From contig CAJNDS010002494.1 in assembly GCA_905221605.1 (NCBI GenBank), positions 175,001 to 239,000 on the forward strand: a stretch of 64,000 nt of DNA, written 5' to 3'. Positions 36,786 to 53,387 of this stretch are shown here, in pieces. The notes under the pieces are model-generated. The model ran no database searches. It had not been told where the DNA came from and saw only the letters and a program-made list of their open reading frames with translations. Both the position numbers and the translations under genes were made by a program. Every line of letters starts with the position of its first letter. The stretch's first letter is position 1. The DNA comes from Symbiodinium natans (taxonomy: Eukaryota > Sar > Dinophyceae > Suessiales > Symbiodiniaceae).

Positions 36786-37477
36786 TCCCAATAAACTACC
36801 CTGAACCCTAAACTCTAAAAAAAGAAATACCTAAACCCTAAACCGCGTGCGCTGGTGTGAGAGTCGAAGCCCTAAACCCTATGAAGGGGTATTTGACTAT
36901 TCAGCTTCGCAGGGCGCCTGGGCCGCGTCGTGCCTTGGTGGCTCATGCTGGGTTTAGGGTTTAGGGTTGAGAGTTTAGGGTTTAGGGTTTATAGGGTTTA
37001 GCTTCACCTACTTGGGTGGCTGTCAAAATTATGGCCCCTTTTTTGGATCCCTATGATAATACGGCACCTAGTATTTAGGGTACCCCACAAAGGATTATAA
37101 TTTTGACACCCACTTATGTTCTTGTATCAATAAACCCTAAACCCTAAACCCTATTGATGTTGTTGCAGTATTATAAATGTAGTATTGGTGTTTTACTATG
37201 TTGTGTCACAACATCATAGTATGATCGCAATTTGTTGAGTGCATATTCTTGTAATTCTTATAGATGGGTCCAACAGTCCATAATGGGCCCATGACGGACT
37301 CTTCGGCCGGAGCATCAGTGTGGTTTTTTTGTGTGTGTGTGTGTGTGTTTTTTTGTGCGGAGTGGGTGAAGACCTGTAAAGCCTTCCCTCGAACCTACCA
37401 AGCCACCACAGCCGCCACCGTTTAACAAAGGGAACAGTTGAACAGACCCACTGAAAAAGGCAATTTCCCTTCGACAG

Positions 37478-37586
37478 GTATACGGTGGGATGTTCCCGCT
37501 TATACTAACAGTCCTTAATTGGGACTAGAGTACCCCCTCTTATAGTCCCTATTAAGAACTGCCAGTGTAAGGGGGAACATCCCAAG
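37478..37586 (+). repeat. Introner-like element whose target duplication supplies both splice sites, copy B
   Basis: The core 37487-37583 has perfect 11-bp inverted ends (GGGATGTTCCC / GGGAACATCCC). It is flanked by exact 10-bp direct repeats AGGTATACGG (37476-37485 and 37585-37594). Each repeat contains AG|GT, so splicing from GT at 37478 to AG at 37586 would remove the insert and restore one copy of the target. This is the known signature of introner insertion. Confidence 0.7.
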
Positions 37587-38837
37587 GTATACGGGTCACT
37601 CCAGGTCAGCCGTACAAAGCTCAGAAAGCCGAAGAGCAGCGTAGCACGCTGTAAGTCAGCGGGAGGATGAATCCTGAAACTCCCACTCCCAAAGGCTATA
37701 AACTCTCGGGACTTATGATGGTATGCTAAACTAGTATGCTTGAGCATGGGTCTTAGGATAAAATTCCACGCGCCGCCTTGTAAGGAAGACGAACCCGAGC
37801 GTGGTTGTGTGAGCTGGGGGTTTAGGGTTGATGGGTTTTAGGGTTTAACGTTTAGGGGTTTCTGACAGCAGGTTTGAGTACGCAAGAGAGAGAGAGGGGT
37901 TTAGGGTTTCCGGGTTTGCTGTTGCGATTTCTTGAAACAAGGGGCCTCTGCAGCGTTAACGGTAAGTGTCTGATATTGTTTGACGTGCACAAGGTAGGTG
38001 ACATAGTCAGCCGATGTCAGAGTAAGAAAGAGTACACGTGCAATGCCCAAACGACACGTCTCCTAAGCTCAGATTATGCCGTACATTTTGGGCGAAGCCC
38101 GCTCCCACTAAGTCGCCATTCCATGGGGAGTTTGTACCCTCTGCAGTCCATATCTGAAACAGCACGTAACAGCATTTGGGCTGCACATTGGAGAGCAAAG
38201 AGAGCAACGGAACCGGGGAACATGTAGGACTCCAAACTCCAAAAACGAGTGTTCGTGCGGTTTTTCGGGCAGGGTTTAGGGTTCAGGGATATTACATTGC
38301 TTACAGCCGGGCAGCAAGGAGTCCAGGCTAATATCCCAGGCAGGCAGCAGTCATGCCGTAAAAAAGCGTTAAGATATTTGAGGCTCATGGTTGTTTGATG
38401 CACACAGCCGTAAGCGCCCTTAATTCCGGGATGTTCGGTGAGCTTGGTCTGCGAAAGCAGTGGACGCCGGCACTTATGGCCGCATCCCTGAGGGATGGAC
38501 CTGCCGAATACAAGTTGCCAAAAGAGCCCGTGCTGCAGGGGTTTAGGGTTTAGAGCGTTTTAGGATTACACACTGTGTAGACACATAGAAGGCAGGCGTG
38601 ATGGCAAAAGAGAGATTTTTCGAGGTGCATGCTTTGAGGGCATTAAGGGTTCGGCATACACACAACATTGTGGAATCATTGGGGTGATGTTCCCTCTTGG
38701 GGCGGGGGGGTGGGGGGCGAGGGGAAGAATGGGATCCCATTCTGAAGCAGCCCCCTCTCGAGCCAGAGGGTGCCTCATGTGGATTCCGATGGCTTATGCG
38801 TGTCGGCTCAGGCTTCAGCTCCCTGGTCCATACGGCA

Positions 38838-38946
38838 AAACCCTAAACCCAAACCCTGAACCCTAAACCCTGAACCCTAGACCCTAAACCCTAAACCCTA
38901 TAACCCTAAACCCTAAACCCTAACCCTAAAAGCAAAAGCCCTAAAC
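38838..38946. repeat. Interstitial telomere-type tract, degenerate
   Basis: About fourteen CCCTAAA-like units with single-base variants (CCCTGAA, CCCTATAA, CCCTAGA). Confidence 0.85.
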
Positions 38947-39435
38947 CGCCCCATCCTCCCCTCGGCCCACGGTCACACGGAGTCCCAGCCTTGCAGATGG
39001 AGGCCCGTTAGTGCGAAAAGCCACAGCTTCGGCTTCTTGAAATCCTTGTCCTAGGTACTTCCTGTCCCTGGTCCCAAAGCTTTCATTGTGTCAATTAGGC
39101 CATTGATTTGTCTTTTTTTTTGGTTTGGTTTAAAACAGCCCAAGAAGCAGGAAGATATGTGGCAGAAGTCCAGTTCCACAGTTCGGGCCTCAACAGCCCA
39201 AGGTTTGAAGCGCCCTTAGGCCCCAACACAAGAAGCCAGACTACAGCCCGACTTTCCGAAGCGAAGCCTTGAAATGTAGAAGTAGAAGCTCTCCACCCTG
39301 AACCCTAAACCCTACATCTTTCTGCTTCTCTAGTCTGATGGACCTGGTGGAGGGGGTGGGCCTTATCTCTGTCTGGTTCCTACTCCTTTGACCCCCAAGC
39401 AACCGCGTCCTCAGCTTTGTTAGAGTGCCTACACA

Positions 39436-39472
39436 GACCCTAAACCCTAAACCCTAAACCCTAAAACCCTAA
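39436..39472. repeat. Short telomere-type tract
   Basis: Five CCCTAAA units just upstream of the first exon of the PPR-synthase gene. Confidence 0.8.
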
Positions 39473-39544
39473 AAACAAACAAACAAACGAACCTTGCCGA
39501 CCTTGTGCGAGAGTGAGCGACTGAAGCCTAAGACCAGGCGGCGG

Positions 39545-42500
39545 TGAGCCAGAGACTTGCCACAAGAGATCTTGTGAGACTGGGAGATGCCAAGCAATGG
39601 GCAGCTGCTGTCGCACTCCTCTGCAGCCTCGAAGGACCTGGAAGTTGAGTCGGATGGTTGGTTGAGGGTTGCAAGGAGTTAGTTTGGGAGAGTAGTTTCG
39701 GGTTTAGGGTTTAGGGCTCAGTAGACTCCTGTTGATACACACAGCCCCCCGGCGCGCACGCGCCGATGTGCCTTGTCGCGAGGAGAAGGCATACAGTTGA
39801 ACCAGTTCCACATGACTGCGGCCATGCGCGCCTGCAGCAAGTCTGGAAAATGGGAAGTGGCACTGGCATTGCTTCAAGGCACCGACTCGCTGCGCCTTCG
39901 CAAGGAGATGCGGGCTCCATGTGCAAAGGTTGGAAAGCAAGGTCTTGAAGGGTGGGGTTGAGATCGGCTTCTTGCATGTCCTGAGGCCCCTCATAACTTT
40001 CAACCGCTCATCGTTAGCTGTGCCGTGGATGAGAGGCCGCAAGCGCAAACTGAATAGCTGAGCAAATCATGTGGGAAGTGGGCAAGAGGGGGGTAGGGGG
40101 TACTCAGCAACTAGGAACTGCCCTGAACCCGCCCCAAAAAATCCCCAAAAAATCGCTAAACCCTGATAGGATGAGAAGATCTTCGGCGCAGCTCTCAGCT
40201 CCTGTGAGCAGTGTGGTAGCTTGGTAGGCCCTGGGGACATTTTCTATATTCACTTCTTGGGTTTAAGAGGATCATCTTCAGGGAACATTTTTCAGAGGGG
40301 TTTCAGGGTATATGACCCTTATTGGGTTTAAGAGGATCATCTTCAGGAAATAATTTTTCAGATGGGTTTAAGGGCCATCCTAGGTAGGTGGCAGGAGGCC
40401 TTGGGCTTGTTGGCCTCCATGGCAGCAGAGCGCTCGGCCCCCAGCTGCACCTCCTACGGCTATGCCGTGGCTTGGGTCGGATCAAGTCCCCCCTTTGTCT
40501 TCTTCGCAATCTAATGTTGAGAAAATGATATTTTATTAACGATGTAGTGTTCAGAGCTGTCCATTCCGCGAAAATCGCCCTGGAGCTGCCACCAGGTGAG
40601 GGCGTGCGAGCAGCTGACCCAGTGGGGGCATGCGATGCAACTGCTGGAAGACATGGGGCAACAGAAGATTGAGGCGGAGGGAGCTGTCACCTGCAGCGCT
40701 CTTTCTGCCTGCGCCAAGGCCCAGGAATTAGGGCAAAGCACGTCGCTGCTGGGGCGCATGCGAAGCAGTGCGTTGCAAGGCGACACCATCTCCTGCAGCG
40801 CTGCAGTCAGTGCATGCTCTCGTGCCGGCTTATGGCAACCAGCCCTGGAGTTGCTCGACTTTATGGCTGCCACGGAGGTTCCGCGGAACATCATCACCTT
40901 CAGTGGCCTTGTTTTGTCAGAATCAGAAGTCTTGGAGTTTCATCGTAAAAAAGCAACGTTAAAGAACTATATATATGTATATACTCCAGCCGAACCTTTC
41001 CCATGCCCTCCTCCTAGAGAAAGTGAGGCGCTGCCATCTCCTCTTGCGCAAAGGCTGGGGTGTGGGTTCAGGCCCTGATTCTCCTCGAGGAGATGTCTTG
41101 CTGCGACGTGGCGCGCGACACCATCAGCTGCAGCGCGGCCATCAGCGCCTGCGGGAAGGCCGTCGAAACAGCTGTCACCTTAAACAGCCTGATTGTGGTT
41201 GTGAATATGATGATTAGCATTGTGACTTATTATGAATACTTATGCTATTATTATAATTATGATCATCATTATTGTTTTTGTTTGTTTTTTTAATTTAATG
41301 TTAGTTGCTTTAAAGGCTTTCTCTGAAGCATCCCCCAAAAAACTGTGAACCCAGACGCCCTCTGCAAGGCCGGCCAGTGGACTGCAGCCTTGGATATCCT
41401 TGCAAGCATGCCCGGCCTCAGGGTGGTGGCCGACGCAGTCGCCCTGAGTTCCACTGTCAGTGCGCTGGAGAAGGGGGAACAGTGGGAGCGTGGGTTGGCC
41501 CTGCTCTTCGCAAGCGCAAATGCAGGTGTGGAAATCAACTGTATCGGCCTCTCAGCGGCCATCTCTGCATGCGAGAAGGCTGGGCAATGGGAAGTGGCTT
41601 GTCAGGTCTTAGGCTACTCGGTCATGGCCCAGATCAAGGTTGACATTGTTGCATACAGCGCGGCCGTTGCGGCCTGCTCTCGGGCGGGGGAATGGCAGAC
41701 AGCTCTGAGGCTGTTGGGGAAGATGGGCTCAGAGCGAATTCGAAAGGACACCGCAGCATGCACAGCGGCGATCACTGCATGCACGAACTCTGCCGAGTGG
41801 AGCCGCGCACTTTCTCTACTCGGATCAATGCTTGCGGAGCTCCTGGCTCCATCTGTGCTCACTTACAGCGCGGTGCTGAGTGCCTGTGATCTCGGGGAGC
41901 GATGGGAGGAAGCCTTGATCGTGCTGAAGGACATGGAGACACGCACTGTGGCCACAGATGGTGTGCACGTGGGTTCTGCGATCAGTGCTTCTCAGAAAAG
42001 GCGCGGGCGTCCGGCTGCAATCCGGCTTCTCAAAGCCCTGCGCTCGGAATGGCGCGCTCCCATGCCAGAGTCCCGGGATGCCAACACGGAAGGTTTCCAG
42101 GACGCAGAGTGGGCCCTCCATCCCCTGTTTTGTTTTTACTATGCTTCCCTTGTAAAGGACCCACACTTCGAAAAAGGGGGAGCCCCTTCTCACATCCCTA
42201 GAGCTTGCAGCTTTGGGACCCGAGGTTTGGAGGTGATTCTACGGCATCCTGGGCTTTTGGTCCTCAACAAGCCAGCGGGCGTGCGGACGGAGGATGTGCG
42301 GCTTCGAGACAGTGGCAGCTCGTGTCCATTTTTCTTTTCCTCCAAGCAAATGGGCAGCCAACTATAGCCGATAAAAATATACACCAACCTGTTGGATTAT
42401 TGGGTGAGAGGGGTACTCGTAGCACGGAAACACGTCTTGTTTGCCAAGAATGCATTATTTCTCTTTGTCGTACTGGAATTAAGCCATGGAAGCTCCAACG

Positions 42501-44080
42501 GCAGCTGTTTAGCCTGACCTCAGGGCCTAGGCAGTATATGAGAATTTCCATGCACTTGCGCGTCAGCCTTCCTGCAAGAAGCAGAACAGAGACAGTGAAG
42601 AGGTGAATGCATCACTTCTTGGCGCAACAACAAAGATCAGGGTCCAACTCTGGCCTGGACAGAAACTTTAAAAGGAAGGAAAATTGACGGAAAGGACGGA
42701 CTGGTTCTGGCCCTATATGAGAGCGCCTCAAAAAACCTGGGAGGCTGGACTTTTTGGCCCGCCGTGGCCCTGTCACCGAGATGTCTCGCCTGGACGTCCC
42801 TACCTCGGGCGTGCTGCCAGTCGCTCTGGGAGCAGAGGGTATGTCAGGCCCCAAGTGAGCCGGCTGCAATGAGAAATGCTGTCTCCCCTTTTCATCAAAC
42901 ATGAGCGGTAGCCCTCTCCCCAACAATCGAGAAGTGCACGGAGCCTTGTGAGGTGGTACAAGGCGCAGTTCGCAGGCCGCCTCGCAAGGAAGGAATACCA
43001 CTGCCTCTGTCATGGTGAACTGCAGCCTGTGCCGCGGCTGTAGAGGGGGCTTGGGCGTATTCATGTTGAGGGTTCCTAAAACTTTGGAGGGGTGCCCCTT
43101 TGAAAATGCCTGGGCCTGTAGAGCAATGCATCTGCCACCCAACCAGCGAGTCTTGCTGCCGTGGCCGAGGCCTTGGGCGAGCAGCGGGTGGAGCTGCCCC
43201 TGCGGGTGGTGCCCTCCGGCCCGGGCACGGCGCGCACGGCGGTGGACGCAGTGTTGGGCCGCGAGGCGCTGACCTGCTACGAGGCCCTGGCCACCTACAC
43301 CTGCGATGGGCAGGTTTGGTCACTGGTCCGTGCTCGGCCGAAGACAGGACGATTCCTGGGCTGCAGAAAATATGGCTGCATCATGCTGCGTCATGAGCTG
43401 CATCTGCATCATGGGCTTGCGCTTCAGAACCTTTGAATTCTTGTGAGCGGTGGGGCGTCCCCCGACATCCTAGGAATGCACCAGATCCGCGTGCACTTGG
43501 CGAGCGTGGGCCTGCCTTTGGTGGGGGATCGCGGCTTGGCCTGCAGGCCAGAGCGCGTCACCGGCGGCTAAGCCTCACCATCCTGCATGGCGCACACGAA
43601 ACTTCACAAACCCTACATTGCCGGCCGCACTCAGGAGTTTATGGGCTGCAAAGGCCATCCTGGTGTCACCGCTTGTTCCTGCACTGCTATTCCTTGACGT
43701 GCTGCGGCTGGACAGTCTCAGCTTTTTTCCTGTGACGTTGAGCTTGACATCGCCCTCCACGCCATACTGTTTGCAATGTGTGTGCACCTTCATGTTTACC
43801 TTCGGTACCCCCCTGTAGACCCACCCTAAATTCCGAAACCCTTACTAACCCTAAATTACTACTGAACCCTAAATTACCAAGTCCTAAACCAAAGAAAACA
43901 GACCTAAGCCACTTCTTCAGGCTTCTTGGCTGGGATGGGAAGGAGCTCAACATCGTTGCCCCGCTTCCTGGGGAGCTCCAGGCAGCCCTGGAGCACGTGG
44001 AGCACTTGGCGCAACGCGCGTTGGGCACCCAAGACAGGGGCGAAAAAGATGCCCCCCCCTCCGAACTCTGGGCCGGGGGG
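39545..44080 (+). CDS. PPR-RluA fusion gene 1: pentatricopeptide repeats joined to a pseudouridine synthase
   Basis: Exons in order: about 39545-39640 (DLVRLGDAKQWAAAVALL), 39785-39905 (FHMTAAMRACSKSGKWEVAL), 40590-40920, 41060-41190, then the long 41345-42310 frame with seven or more 35-residue PPR units of the type 'CIGLSAAISACEKAGQWEVA'. The PPR part runs straight into GLLVLNKPAGVRTED, the first motif of RluA-type synthases. Downstream exons supply the rest: SRLDVPTSGVLP with the catalytic Asp (about 42783), YKAQFAGRLARKEYHCLCHG (42940), VWSLVRARPKTGR (43315), MHQIRVHLASVGLPLVGD (43487), HRLFLHCYSL (43660) and WDGKELNIVAPLPGELQAAL (43930). PPR repeats bind RNA sequence-specifically; the synthase isomerises uridine. 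Fused, they suggest a guided RNA-modifying enzyme, probably organellar. Intron borders are estimates. HRLD is SRLD here. Confidence 0.72.
40259..40390. repeat. Intron-resident dispersed repeat, two tandem copies
   Basis: GGGTTTAAGAGGATCATCTT begins two adjacent units (40259 and 40324); the second ends AAGGGCCATCCTAGG, as does the copy in the dioxygenase intron at 1160-1255. Confidence 0.65.
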
Positions 44081-45060
44081 GGGGGGGGGGGAGCGACTTC
44101 ATCGGCCCAAAAAAGGCCTTCATACTGCATTGCATTCCTTTTGCCGAAGGACCATCAAAGCATCCTTATAAAACCTATAGCAGTGCCACTCTCTGTTTCT
44201 TCTCTCCTCTTCTTTTGAAAAAGAATCTGCCTTAGCCATCCTGAAGCCACAATGCGGGTGTCTTTTAAAGCATCCCAGGGGTTTCCTGCGATTCGGACTG
44301 TGTGAGGCATCAATGGCCTTTCGAGATATCTTGGGGACGCTGGCCCCCTCCCCCTCCTGCTGCGCTGACGAGGTGCTTGAACTTTATTACTATGTTGTTA
44401 TATCATTATACCAGAATACTATTACATGATTCTTTATTCATATATATTAGCATGTCCCAAGATTTTTCATTACACTTCTAGCATCTTCTGGTGTGCTAGA
44501 ACGAGCTGAAACGAGTATTCTGTTCGCATCGAGCTTCAGTGGAGCCGATCTGGACAAGCGTAACGGGGCCAGGCCATATTCTGCAATTTGGAAGCAAGCT
44601 TGTCGCGGCCGGTGTGCGAAGTAACGCTTGGCCACTTGGCTCAAGACATCTCTGCCTGTTGCGATTCGGCCTTGTTACTCTATCCCCCCTTTTAGTTTAT
44701 ATAAAACCTAAGAGGCTATTAACAATATTTTTACAAGGTTCTAAGGGGAGTATAGGTTATGAGTTATGATCCCATAAGCAGCCGCATAAAAGGGGTCTGT
44801 AAATGGCTGGGTGTAATAGCCCATCCTGGCTTCAAGCTCCAGCAAGCCGCCGATGTCAGTGCCATGCTGCGGACAGGCCTGGCACAAGCCACCAAAATCA
44901 AACTTTTGTGAAGATGGCTATGGGGACGCTCATTAGACCGTAGGGTATGGAGGGTTTAGAGGGTGTTAGAGGATTTAGAGGGTTTAGGGGGTTTAGGGGG
45001 TTTTGGGGTTGGACTTAGTTAGGTGACTCTTAGGGTGGTTTATATAGGGTTTCAGGCCCA
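44081..45060. other. Spacer between the two PPR-synthase genes
   Basis: No coding signal recognised. Includes a short inverted-repeat unit (about 44680-44755: CTCTATCCCCCCTTTTAG against CTAAGGGGAGTATAG) of the introner type and degenerate TTTAGGG-like sequence at 44950-45010. Confidence 0.5.
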
Positions 45061-49864
<4,804 letters not shown>

Positions 49865-50288
49865 GACCCATTGCTACGTGCTGCAGCAGGGCCATGCCGT
49901 ACAGCGAAGGCACCAGTACATTTGCGAAGAGTTGGCGACCCGTTGGCAGATGTTCCGAGCTGCCACAGAAGCAGCTAAGAGGTCCCCTTCCCTAGATGCT
50001 GAGTCCCTTGCCAACGATGTCGTGAAGGAGCCGGCCCCCTTTGAACAAGTTCGTCGTGGAAGCTCGGAAGCGTTGCTAGGATCTCTTGTCAAGTGTTGGG
50101 GCGTTGGCCCTCTCGGTCTTACACCTTGTGATCTCATTGTTTCTTCTGATGGGCAAATCTTGCCATGATGCACATATTGATTGGTAGCATTTGGTAGCCA
50201 TCCGAACATGGCGACAGATGTGTGGATCGGCGGATGTTTCCTGCATCTAGTCGTCATTCGAAAAACATACGCAGCCTGGCCGGGCTGA

Positions 50289-50303
50289 TAGCCATTTTAG
50301 CTC
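50289..50303 (+). other. Relic of the dinoflagellate spliced leader before PPR gene 3
   Basis: TAGCCATTTTAGCTC differs at one base from the leader core TAGCCATTTTGGCTC. It lies 65 bases before the start codon of an intron-free gene, as expected for a reinserted cDNA. Confidence 0.6.
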
Positions 50304-50367
50304 GCACGTGTTGCCTTCGAATGCTTGTCAGCCATTTCACAAGGACATCGGCATCGCGCCCCTGTCC

Positions 50368-52605
50368 ATGCGTGCCAGTATCATGAGCGATGTGGTAGAC
50401 GCATGGACCTGCAGCAGTGCAATTGCCGCATGCGCTCGGACCGCGCGCTGGCAGAAGGGCCTGGATTTGCTTTCGAGCCTGCAGCTCCGCACGCTGCAGG
50501 CCAACGTCGTAGTTTACAATGCTACCATGAACGCATGCGCCCAAGGGCGGCAATGGCAGCTGTCCTGGTTCTTGATGACCGAACTTGCAGAGGGATCCAT
50601 CCAAGCAACTTCCATTACGTATAACACGGCTCTCACTGCCTGTGAGAGAGCCTCCGCGTGGCAGCAGGCGCTCGATGTGTTTTCATCCTTCGCAGCCTTG
50701 CTTCTCGAAGTGAGTGTCACCACATGCAACACCACAATAAGCACTCTTGCGAAGGGTGGCCAGTGGCAGCTTGCTTTGGAGCTGATTTTTGGCTTGCATG
50801 CCAACTTGAAGCTGGACGTGATTTCGATGAATGCAGCCATCACTGGCTGCGGGCGAGGCAGGTCGTGGAAGCAGGCAATGGCTGTTGTAGAGGCCTTGGG
50901 TGTCAGGTGGCTAGAGGCAGACCTCATCTCCTACAATGCAGCCCTCTCTGCTGTGGAGGGGTGTCAGACATGGAGGTTAGGCTTTCGCATTCTTGGCAAG
51001 CTGACCGAGAAGGGCCTGCGGGCTGATGGGATCACTCGGAGTTTGCTTGTGGAGACCTTCTCCAAGGCCCAAGAATGGGCCCTGACCTTGCGTGTGCTGC
51101 AGAGCCGCCGGGCCGTCAAGGGGTTGCCGTCGGACATTTTGCTTTGCAACCGCGCCCTTCTAGCGCCCCTAGGAAGCTGGCAGCAAACACTGGCCCTGTT
51201 GCGTTTATTGCAGAAGAGCAGGGTGGAGCTTGACATGCCGTCTTACAACGGAGTTGGTGCCGTGTGCTTGCGTGCAGAGCAGTGGCGACAGAGCCGTGAA
51301 CTCCTGTTCAGTGTGCAAGCTGCAGGGTTGCGCCTCGATGTCGTGGCCCATAGCACCATCGTGCACGTCGTGGGCGAGGAGCCTTGGCAAAGCGCGCTAC
51401 AAGTCCTGCAGCAACTCCCGCGCAAAGAGCTCGAGGCTGACCTCGTCATGTACAATGCGACCGTGAATGTTTGTGAAAAGCTCAGCTGCTGGCAACTTGC
51501 GCTTCGCTTATTCCATCAGCTGCGAGAGGCTGGGTTGCAGGCAGACGATGTCACTGCCAACTTACTCATGAGCGCCTGTGGGAAAGGAAGTGAGTGGCAA
51601 CGGGCGCTGCAACTCTTCCGACACTTCTATCCAACAGGCGTTCAGGCTCCGCTGAACGCCCACAATACACTCATGAGCGCTTGTGCCAGAGCCAGCGAAT
51701 GGCCGCTCAGCCTGTCTTTGTTGAAGAATCTGTCAGATTGCGGCCTGGAGCCAGATGCTGTAACCTTGAATGCAGCAATCAGTGCGTGCGAGGAGGGAAG
51801 GCAATGGCGACTGGCCTTGGAGCTCCTTGCCCAGTCCATGAAAAGGGCTGATGTAGATGCAATCACCTACAGCACAGCCATGAGCGTCTGTGAGAAGAGT
51901 GGGCAATGGCAGCTGGCGTTGCGCCTCTTTGTGGAGATGCGAATGCTCTCAATGGCAGCAAGCGTCATATGCTACAACACCGCCATCAGCTCCTGGGAAC
52001 GAGGCTCTCAGTGGCAGCACGGCTTGGCACTCTTGAAGGACATGAAAGAAGCAGCGGGTGTTCGTGTTGAGGCCGACGTTGTGTCTTACAGCGCGGCCAC
52101 AAGTGCCTGCGAGAAGTCGGGGCAGTGGAGGCATGCACTCGGCTTGCTCGAGGATGTCGAGGCAGAGTGCCAGGCTGACATCGTGATCTACAGTGCGGCA
52201 GTCAGCGCCTGTGAGAAGGGCCAGCGATGGCAACAGGGCCTCGGAGTGCTTGCAAGGGCCACCGTGCACAATCTCCTGAATGCAGTCACCTTTAATGCCT
52301 CCGTCAGCGCCTGTGAGAAGGGTAGGCAGTGGCGTCCAACGCTGGAGCTTGCCCAGCAGATGCGTCACAGGCGCATTGCGGCTGACGTCATTACGTTTAA
52401 TGCCCTAATCTGTGCGTGCCAACAGGCCATGCAGTGGAGCCACGTCATGCAGCTTTTCTACCGGCTCTTTGAGGGGCGAGCAGCCAGTGTCATAGCCTTC
52501 AGTAACGCGGTGGCTGCTTGCGACAATCGCAAGCAGCTGCCGATCCAGGACCTTTTCTCGAATTTGCAGATGCAGGTTGCTGCATCATTGCATGGAGCTG
52601 TTTGA
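50368..52605 (+). CDS. Long single-exon PPR protein
   Basis: A 745-residue protein made almost entirely of about twenty 35-residue P-class PPR units, in the dinoflagellate style 'VVxYNAxxSACEKGxQWxxALxLL' (for example VTLNAAISACEEGRQWRLAL and VVSYSAATSACEKSGQWRHA). Each unit is two helices; stacked units bind single-stranded RNA, one base per unit, usually in organelles. No extra catalytic domain follows. The frame is open from a GTG at 50308; the first in-frame ATG is 50368, just after the spliced-leader relic. No introns, unlike genes 1 and 2, which fits retroposition. N-terminal targeting cannot be judged because there is little sequence before the first repeat. Stop at 52603-52605. Confidence 0.88.
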   Translation: MRASIMSDVVDAWTCSSAIAACARTARWQKGLDLLSSLQLRTLQANVVVYNATMNACAQGRQWQLSWFLMTELAEGSIQATSITYNTALTACERASAWQQALDVFSSFAALLLEVSVTTCNTTISTLAKGGQWQLALELIFGLHANLKLDVISMNAAITGCGRGRSWKQAMAVVEALGVRWLEADLISYNAALSAVEGCQTWRLGFRILGKLTEKGLRADGITRSLLVETFSKAQEWALTLRVLQSRRAVKGLPSDILLCNRALLAPLGSWQQTLALLRLLQKSRVELDMPSYNGVGAVCLRAEQWRQSRELLFSVQAAGLRLDVVAHSTIVHVVGEEPWQSALQVLQQLPRKELEADLVMYNATVNVCEKLSCWQLALRLFHQLREAGLQADDVTANLLMSACGKGSEWQRALQLFRHFYPTGVQAPLNAHNTLMSACARASEWPLSLSLLKNLSDCGLEPDAVTLNAAISACEEGRQWRLALELLAQSMKRADVDAITYSTAMSVCEKSGQWQLALRLFVEMRMLSMAASVICYNTAISSWERGSQWQHGLALLKDMKEAAGVRVEADVVSYSAATSACEKSGQWRHALGLLEDVEAECQADIVIYSAAVSACEKGQRWQQGLGVLARATVHNLLNAVTFNASVSACEKGRQWRPTLELAQQMRHRRIAADVITFNALICACQQAMQWSHVMQLFYRLFEGRAASVIAFSNAVAACDNRKQLPIQDLFSNLQMQVAASLHGAV

Positions 52606-53387
52606 GCCTTAGCTGAGTCCATTTTTCAACGTCTGGTAGTAGCCGCGAAAAGGGCACCAAATGATCTTACGAGCCCTAGAAAGAATCGAGTACTGGAGCA
52701 GCCGAAGGGTGTGGTTCTCCGCTCTGGGCGACCAACTTCAAATCGAATCGGAATTCGTATCCAGCGTTGTGCTGGGGATCAGTTTGGCTTGGCTGCAGCC
52801 CTCCTGCCTTCGAACCTCCAACCCTCCAACCCTGGCACCTTCAACCCCCCCTCCCACCACCCCCCTTCACATTCTTACCATTTTACCCCGGTCCCTTTTT
52901 GGAGTGGTTGGAACCCGCTCCCAACCCTCTTCGCTGTTGCTGCCAGTGCTCTTCGGCCCTTTCCTCCGACTGCCCTCTCATCCAACAACTCTCCAACCCC
53001 TGCCCCTCCGCTCCCGGAAGGGAAAGCCTGGAGGCCCGAAAAGGTTGGCATTCCAATGGTGCAATGTGGAAGGTGGTCTGAAATAGATATTGATTTCCGG
53101 ATGGTTTAGAGTTGGCGGGGCCCTTTGCCGACAGCCTCAGAGGCAGTGTACGGTGTCTGTTCTATGTGTTCAAATACATGTCCTGCTATTTACCAAAACA
53201 TTTTACCAAACGTCATTGCAACAGCACACGGGTATCATCAAGTCCCCTTGGATGGCCTTGAATCTGTCTTGTTATTTGAAGACATCCTTGGTTCCGTGAT
53301 GGATTTCGAATCTGACATTGTGGCTCATGGCTAGCATAATCGTCACTCAAGTCAGTCGATGCATTTAGTGCATTCAAGGGCACACCA
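52606..53387. other. Spacer between PPR genes
   Basis: Includes a C/T-rich stretch (52800-53000, CCCTCCAACCCT-like) and no recognised coding sequence. It may contain the 3' untranslated region of the upstream gene and the promoter of the next. Confidence 0.5.

Larger units (their letters stand above)
36786..39544. other. Spacer with telomere-type units; possible small exons
   Basis: Scattered CCCTAAA/TTTAGGG tracts, a GT tract near 37330-37350, one introner (37478-37586). One exon-like stretch, about 38420-38540, reads FGELGLRKQWTPALMAASLR in an open frame bounded by TTTAGGG-type sequence; no domain recognised. Confidence 0.4.
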
